In this document: piece after piece, positions 59,586 to 64,000 of the stretch
Layout of the letters: the number at the start of each line of letters is the position of its first letter
How positions within the stretch are numbered: position 1 is the stretch's first letter
NCBI GenBank assembly: GCA_022843125.1
Contig: JALHOG010000008.1
Span: forward strand, 1 to 64,000
From: Ilumatobacteraceae bacterium
Lineage (GTDB): Bacteria > Actinomycetota > Acidimicrobiia > Acidimicrobiales > Ilumatobacteraceae
Reading direction: 5' to 3'
DNA length: 64,000 bases
Made by a program: the position numbers and the translations under genes
Notes under the pieces: model-generated
Databases searched by the model: none
Told to the model about the DNA's origin: nothing
Seen by the model: the letters and a program-made list of their open reading frames with translations, nothing else

Positions 59586-60854
59586 TCAGGTGCGCGACTG
59601 GCGGGCGAGTTCGGCGAAGGTGATGTCGCGATCGACGCGCGGCTCGCCCGGGAGGCCGAGGACGCGTTCGCCGACGATGTTGCGTTGGATCTCGTCGGAC
59701 CCGCCGGCGATGCGGTAGCCCGGAGCACCGAGCACGTGCTCGTTCCATCCGAACGTGCCCCACTCGCCGGTGTCGGCGGTCAGCGACGCGCCGAGCAACC
59801 CGCTCACCACATCGGAGATCTCGGTGAGCGCCTGCGTCCACAGCAGCTTGCCGAGCGAGCCGCCCGGCCCCGACGAGCCGGTGGCCTTGGCGCTGGCGGC
59901 GGAGCGGGCCTTGGTCCAATCGCGGACCTTGCCCGAGGTGTACACGCTCGCGAGTTGCTGGCGCACGATGGGGTCGTCGGCCCGGTCGAGGTGGCGCGCC
60001 AGCATCACGACGTCGTCGAAGCTGCCGCCCCGCCGCCCCGACCCGCTGGTGGCCCGCTCGTGCCCGAGCACCGTCAGCGCCACCTTCCACCCGGCGCCGA
60101 CGTCACCGACCCGCAACGCGTCGGGGACGCGGACGCCCGACAGGAACACCTCGTTGAACGAGGCACCGCCGGACATCTGCTTGATCGGGCGCACCTCGAC
60201 GCCCGGCGCGTCGAGCGGCACGAGGAACGCGGTCATCCCGGCGTGCTTCGGGACGTCGGGGTCGTGGCGGCAGATGGCGAACCCGTACTGGCTGATGCGG
60301 GCGGTCGACGTCCACACCTTCTGGCCCTCGAGCACCCACTCGTCGCCGTCGCGTACGGCCTTGCACGACAACCCGGCGAGGTCGCTGCCGGCACCGGGCT
60401 CGGAGAAGAGCTGGCAGCAGAACTGCTCGAGCTGGAAGAAGCTGCGGCACCACTCGGCCCGCTGCTCGGGCGTGCCGTACTCCTCGATGGTCGGTGCGAT
60501 CAGTTTGGACGTGACGCTGATGAGCTCGTGGTCGCGCGGGACCTCGTACTGGAGCTCGAGCTCCTTGATGGCGGCGTCGTGGGCCTTGGTCAGGCCGAGC
60601 CCACCGAACTCCGGGCTGATGTGGATGGCGCCGAACCCGGCGGCGACCTTCTCGCGATGCCACTCGCGGTACGCATCCAGCAGTGCCAGCTCGTCGGCGT
60701 CGGACGCATCGTGGAACACCACCACCGAGAACTCGCCCTGGCCCCACTCACGCCCGGCGCCGGTATCGGTGAGCGTGTCGGCGGCCGTGCGCTTCGGGGC
60801 GCGGCCGTCGAGCCAGGCGCGCGCTCGCTCACGGAACTCGGCGACTGACTCCAT
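59586..60854 (-). CDS. Acyl-CoA dehydrogenase
   Basis: 422 residues from ATG 60854. Flavin-binding FCCQLFSEPGAGSDLAGLSCKAVRDGDEWVLEGQKVWTSTA at about 140-180, KQMSGGASFNEVFLSGVRVPD near 225, and the C-terminal YRIAGGSDEIQRNIVGERVLGLP. In many family members the catalytic Glu lies just before G-T/S-x-E-I; here that position is Gly (AGGSDEI), as in the FadE28/34-like subgroup, so the base may come from elsewhere or from a partner subunit. Divergent from the SDR at 60990, with palindrome CTAGTGCAACACTAG between. Role: alpha-beta desaturation of an acyl-CoA. Confidence 0.9.
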   Translation of the reverse strand: MESVAEFRERARAWLDGRAPKRTAADTLTDTGAGREWGQGEFSVVVFHDASDADELALLDAYREWHREKVAAGFGAIHISPEFGGLGLTKAHDAAIKELELQYEVPRDHELISVTSKLIAPTIEEYGTPEQRAEWCRSFFQLEQFCCQLFSEPGAGSDLAGLSCKAVRDGDEWVLEGQKVWTSTARISQYGFAICRHDPDVPKHAGMTAFLVPLDAPGVEVRPIKQMSGGASFNEVFLSGVRVPDALRVGDVGAGWKVALTVLGHERATSGSGRRGGSFDDVVMLARHLDRADDPIVRQQLASVYTSGKVRDWTKARSAASAKATGSSGPGGSLGKLLWTQALTEISDVVSGLLGASLTADTGEWGTFGWNEHVLGAPGYRIAGGSDEIQRNIVGERVLGLPGEPRVDRDITFAELARQSRT

Positions 60855-60925
60855 CGGCGATCCTTTCTCGCAGTCCGGCCCGCACGACGTCGCTGGAAGG
60901 CGCCCGGTTGCAGCGGATGGTTTCT

Positions 60926-60944
60926 CTAGTGCAACACTAGTAAC
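60926..60944. promoter_or_regulatory. Palindromic operator in divergent promoter
   Basis: CTAGTG-CAA-CACTAG (60926-60940) is a perfect inverted repeat. The right arm continues into CACTAGTAAC (60935-60944), related to the CTAYAGTWAC motif. It lies between the acyl-CoA dehydrogenase and SDR starts, so one regulator could control both. Confidence 0.55.
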
Positions 60945-60989
60945 TCGAACCTGGCCCGTGCACCTCGGGCCACGACAAGGGGAGCTGCG

Positions 60990-61754
60990 ATGGATCTCGG
61001 ACTCACGGGCAAGAAGGCGATCGTCACCGGATCGACGAAGGGGATCGGACGCGCGATCGCTGAGGCGCTCCTCGACGAGGGGGCGTCGGTCGCGATCTGT
61101 GCTCGAGACGCCGACGGCGTTGCCGCGGCGGTCACCGAGCTGTCGGGGCGCGGCACCGGGACGGTGTGGGGGCGCGCCGTCGACGCGGGCGATGCCGAGT
61201 CGTTGCAGGGCTTCATCGCCGAGGCGATCGAGCAGCTCGGCGGGCTCGACATCTACGTGCACAACACGAGCGGCAAGCCGGCAAAGACCATCGACGGGTG
61301 GCAGAACAACTTCGACATCGACCTGATGGCGCTGGTGCTCGGCGCCGGCGCGGCGGCCGATGCGCTCTCGGCCGACGGTGGCGGCTCGCTGATCAGCATC
61401 AGCACGTCGGCCGTGGGCGAGCACTTCGCCAGCGGGTCGAACAGCTACAGCGCGTTCAAGGCGGCCGTCACCAACTGGACGCTCGGGCAGGCACAGGTGC
61501 TCGGCGCACGCGGGGTCCGCTGCAACGTGGTGTCACCCGGCCCGATCTGGGTCGAGGGCGGCGACTGGAACCGGGTCAAGGACGCGAAGCCCGAGTTCTT
61601 CGAGGCCACGGAGAAGGTGCACCCGATGGGGCACATCGGCGACGTCGGTGACGTGGCCCGAGCGGTCGCGTTCCTCGCATCGCCGGCCGCCAAGCACATC
61701 AACGGGGCCAACCTCACGATCGACGGCGGCTTCATGAAGCGGGTGAACTTCTGA
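60990..61754 (+). CDS. Short-chain dehydrogenase/reductase
   Basis: 254 residues. VTGSTKGIGRAIAEALL (T-G-x3-G-x-G), CARDADG after strand 2 (Arg, NADP-type), VHNTSGK replacing N-N-A-G, catalytic Ser in SISTSAVGE, and Y-x3-K in SYSAFKAA. The C-terminal INGANLTIDGGFMKRVNF is standard. Ribosome site aaggggag. The downstream ThuA-like frame abuts its stop. Substrate unknown. Confidence 0.92.
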   Translation: MDLGLTGKKAIVTGSTKGIGRAIAEALLDEGASVAICARDADGVAAAVTELSGRGTGTVWGRAVDAGDAESLQGFIAEAIEQLGGLDIYVHNTSGKPAKTIDGWQNNFDIDLMALVLGAGAAADALSADGGGSLISISTSAVGEHFASGSNSYSAFKAAVTNWTLGQAQVLGARGVRCNVVSPGPIWVEGGDWNRVKDAKPEFFEATEKVHPMGHIGDVGDVARAVAFLASPAAKHINGANLTIDGGFMKRVNF

Positions 61755-61789
61755 GCGGGCCGGACGGGCGGCGCATCGACGTCGTCCTC

Positions 61790-62530
61790 GTGGTCGGTGG
61801 CGTCTGGCACGACTTCGACTACGCGCGCCTGGAGCTCCTGAAGCTGCTCGCCGAGCACGACGAGTTCCGGGTGCGGGTCCAACCCGACTACGAGGACACG
61901 TCGTCGTTCGAGCCCGGGGCGGCGTTCCCGGCCGAGGTCCTCGTCACCTACACCTGCGACGTCCGCCCGTCAGAGCGTGCGCAGCGCGCGCTGCGCGACT
62001 GGGTGGGGCGGGGCGGGCGTTGGGTGGCGTTGCACGCCACGAGCTCCGCGCTCGACCAGTCGCCCGACGGCTGGGTCGCGCCGCGGACGATGCCGCTGTT
62101 CGTCGACACGCTCGGTTCGCAGTTCATCGCCCACCCACCGATCGCGCCGTACACCGTTCGCAACGTAGCCCCCGACCACTGGCTGGTGGCGGGCGTCGAG
62201 CCCTTCGATGCGACCGACGAGCTGTACCTCAACGAGTATCCCGACCGATCGGCGCTCGTCCCGCTGCTCGTGACCGACTACCGGGGCGACGCCCGAGGGT
62301 TCGCCGAGAGCGACTGGAACGACGGCGATCCTGAGCACCTGGTGATGTACCTGCGCCCGCTCGGCGACGGCGGCGTGCTCTACAACACGCTCGGCCACTG
62401 CCGCAGCCACTACGACATGGTGCCGATGAAGCCGTACTACCCGAACGTCGACCGGTGCTCCTGGGAGCTGCCGGTGTTCCACGAGATCCTGCGCCGCTCG
62501 CTGCGCTGGGCTCGGGGGCTCGACGCCTGA
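61790..62530 (+). CDS. ThuA-like (trehalose-utilisation/glutamine amidotransferase-fold) protein
   Basis: 246 residues from GTG 61790, but this start falls inside the first beta strand (RIDVVLVVGGVWHDFDYAR), so the true start is probably earlier. CTG 61751, overlapping the SDR stop (CTGA), would add 13 residues and complete the strand. Family features: VLVTYTCDVRPSERAQRALRDWVGRGGRWVALHATSS, HPPIAPYTV, ELYLNEYP, GDGGVLYNTLGHCRSHYDM. The Cys nucleophile of amidotransferases is absent, as usual in ThuA proteins. Members are linked to sugar or polyol metabolism; the role here is unknown. Confidence 0.82.
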   Translation: MVGGVWHDFDYARLELLKLLAEHDEFRVRVQPDYEDTSSFEPGAAFPAEVLVTYTCDVRPSERAQRALRDWVGRGGRWVALHATSSALDQSPDGWVAPRTMPLFVDTLGSQFIAHPPIAPYTVRNVAPDHWLVAGVEPFDATDELYLNEYPDRSALVPLLVTDYRGDARGFAESDWNDGDPEHLVMYLRPLGDGGVLYNTLGHCRSHYDMVPMKPYYPNVDRCSWELPVFHEILRRSLRWARGLDA

Positions 62531-62570
62531 TGCGCGTGCCGCGCATGCCCGAACGAACCACGGAGACCCG

Positions 62571-63548
62571 ATGGAACTGACCAGAGACCAGCACCTCGCC
62601 ATGCACCGCAGCATGGTGCGGATCCGCCTCTTCGAGGAGGCGGCCGGCACGCTGATGGAAACCGGCAAGATGCCCGGCTTCCTGCACCTGTACGTCGGGC
62701 AGGAGGCCGTGGCGGTCGGCGTGTGCGAGGCGCTGCGCGTCGACGACTACATCACCTCGACCCACCGCGGGCACGGCCACCTCGTCGCCAAGGGCGGTGA
62801 CCTGGCGCGCATGATGGCCGAGCTGATGGGCAAGGCCACCGGGTACTGCTCGGGCAAGGGCGGGTCGATGCACATCAACGACCTGTCGCTCGGGATGCTC
62901 GGCGCCAACGGCATCGTCGGTGCGGGCGTGCCGATCGCGGTCGGCGCCGGGTTCCGCAACAAGTACCGGGGCACCGATCAGGTCGCCGTCGCGTTCTTCG
63001 GTGACGCCGCCACCAACATCGGTGCGTTCCACGAGGCCGCCAACATGGCGTGCGCCCTGCACCTGCCGGTGGTGTTCGTCTGTGAGCACAACATGTACGG
63101 CGAGTACACGCCGACATCGAAGGCGATGGTGATCGCCGACATCGTCGATCGTGCCGGCGGCTACGGCATGCCCGGTGTGATCGTCGACGGCATGGACGTG
63201 CTGGCGGTGCACGAGGCCACCACCGAGGCGGTCGCACGCGCCCGGCGCGGCGAGGGGCCGTCGCTCGTCGAAGCCAAGACCTACCGGTACTACAACCACC
63301 ACGGGATCCAGAACCTCGGCCTCAAGTACCGGCCCGACGACGAGGTGCTCGCCTGGAAGGGTCGCGACCCCGTCTTCTCGTTCGAGCAGCGCGTCATCGA
63401 CGCCGGCATCGCCACCCGCGACGACCTCGACTCGATCTGGAGCGACGTCCGCGCCGAAATCGCGCGTGCGATCGAGTTCGCCGACGAGTCGCCGTTCCCC
63501 GAACCCGATGCGCTCCTGCAGGGCGTCTACACCGAGATGGGAGCGTGA
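62571..63548 (+). CDS. 2-oxoacid/acetoin dehydrogenase E1 component, alpha subunit
   Basis: 325 residues. Thiamine diphosphate motif FFGDAATNIGAFHEAANMA (G-D-A...N, the Gly of G-D-G replaced by Ala) at about 140-160. FLHLYVGQEAVAVGVCEAL and ITSTHRGHGHLVAKG match the E1 alpha start, with the catalytic-loop His in HRGHGH. Also KGGSMHINDLSLGMLGANGIVGAGVPIAVGAG. Length is that of AcoA/PdhA-like proteins. The beta subunit follows with a GTGA overlap. It decarboxylates a 2-oxoacid or cleaves acetoin, passing the acyl to an E2 expected beyond the window. Confidence 0.92.
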   Translation: MELTRDQHLAMHRSMVRIRLFEEAAGTLMETGKMPGFLHLYVGQEAVAVGVCEALRVDDYITSTHRGHGHLVAKGGDLARMMAELMGKATGYCSGKGGSMHINDLSLGMLGANGIVGAGVPIAVGAGFRNKYRGTDQVAVAFFGDAATNIGAFHEAANMACALHLPVVFVCEHNMYGEYTPTSKAMVIADIVDRAGGYGMPGVIVDGMDVLAVHEATTEAVARARRGEGPSLVEAKTYRYYNHHGIQNLGLKYRPDDEVLAWKGRDPVFSFEQRVIDAGIATRDDLDSIWSDVRAEIARAIEFADESPFPEPDALLQGVYTEMGA

Positions 63549-64000
63549 GCGCGATGTCGGAGCGTTCGATCACCTACGTCAACGCGTTCACCGAAGCGGT
63601 GAAGCTCGAGATGGCCGCCGACCCCGACGTGTTCATTGCCGGCGAGGACGTCGGCGCCCACGGGGGTGTGTTCCACACGTTCGACGGGATCCAGAACGAG
63701 TTCGGTGAGCGCCGGGCCGTCGACACGCCGATCAGCGAACAGGCGATCATCGGCCTCGGCGTCGGCGCTGCGGTCACCGGTCTGCGCCCGATCGTCGACC
63801 TGATGTTCATGGACTTCACGCTGGTTGCCGCTGATCAGATCGTGAACCAGGCCGCGAAGCTGAAGTACATGTTCGGCGGGGAGGCCAAGCTGCCGATGGT
63901 GATCACCACCACCGGTGGTGCCGGTCTGTCGGCGGCGGCGCAGCACAGCCAGAGCCTCGAGGCGCTTTTCTGCCACATCCCCGGGATCAAGGTCGTCTTC
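63545..64000 (+). CDS. 2-oxoacid/acetoin dehydrogenase E1 component, beta subunit (3' end cut by window)
   Basis: 152 residues visible from GTG 63545 (ATG 63554 is an alternative). ITYVNAFTEAVKLEMAADPDVFIAGEDVGAHGGVF, FGERRAVDTPISEQAIIGLGVGAAVTGLRPIVDLMFMDF, and AADQIVNQAAKLKYMFGGE are the conserved start of E1 beta, with Glu of E-D-V-G and E in S-E-Q-A. The remainder lies beyond base 64000. GTGA overlap with the alpha gene shows co-translation. Confidence 0.92.
   Translation, partial: MSAMSERSITYVNAFTEAVKLEMAADPDVFIAGEDVGAHGGVFHTFDGIQNEFGERRAVDTPISEQAIIGLGVGAAVTGLRPIVDLMFMDFTLVAADQIVNQAAKLKYMFGGEAKLPMVITTTGGAGLSAAAQHSQSLEALFCHIPGIKVVF

Overview
The window is high-GC, densely packed DNA. It carries Lsr2-like, maleylpyruvate-isomerase-fold, luciferase-like and DUF222/HNH (13E12-type) genes, an actinobacterial-type LexA box, and many start codons placed 6-9 bases after a TAnnnT -10 box (probable leaderless mRNAs). 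This points to an actinomycete. The mix of corrinoid demethylation genes with Rieske, P450 and SDR genes recalls aerobic Acidimicrobiia (Ilumatobacter-like), but that placement is an inference from gene content.

Layout. 1-3.8 kb: a flavin-binding fragment, a tyrosine phosphatase-like gene, a YczE-type membrane protein and a large secreted metalloprotease. 3.9-6.7 kb: tRNA-Arg(CCT) followed by a small island bounded by a 45-base duplication of the tRNA 3' end; it holds a DUF433/PIN-like toxin-antitoxin pair. 7-13.9 kb: an ERCC4-Lsr2 fusion nuclease, a PPOX-P450 pair, a lipoprotein, a Phd/VapC pair, a lipoprotein serine hydrolase and an MFS exporter. 13.9-23.4 kb: the main system, an IclR regulator and a tightly overlapping operon for corrinoid-dependent demethylation (corrinoid protein, DUF1638, 'virulence factor' domain protein, pterin methyltransferase, ferredoxin/ASKHA reactivase, MttB-family methyltransferase, MetF-like reductase, FAD oxidase). 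23.4-30 kb: PadR plus a MacB-type ABC pair, an SOS-type DUF222/HNH gene and small hypothetical genes. 30-33.7 kb: a second MttB-family gene overlapping a DgcA/trimethylamine dehydrogenase-like flavoenzyme. 34-44 kb: a DUF3048 lipoprotein, a ribose-type ABC importer and a DUF35/thiolase/acyl-CoA ligase/PEP-swivel gene set. 44-50 kb: an MFS exporter and an RTX-like repeat protein. 50-64 kb: a catabolic region with two Rieske oxygenases, a P450, four SDRs, a luciferase-like oxidoreductase, an acyl-CoA dehydrogenase, TetR, and 2-oxoacid dehydrogenase E1 alpha/beta (beta cut by the window end).

How the genes work together. The MttB homologue would move a methyl group from an N-methylated (betaine-like) substrate to the corrinoid protein. 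The pterin-binding enzyme would pass it to tetrahydrofolate, the ferredoxin/ASKHA protein would re-reduce oxidised corrinoid, and the MetF homologue would oxidise methyl-THF. The FAD oxidase here and the DgcA-like enzyme at 31.6 kb could take further methyl groups from the dimethyl product. Near-palindromic GTTCCRC-type sites lie in front of the IclR gene, the divergent transporter and the operon, which suggests one regulon. The substrate (glycine betaine is one candidate) cannot be read from sequence alone.
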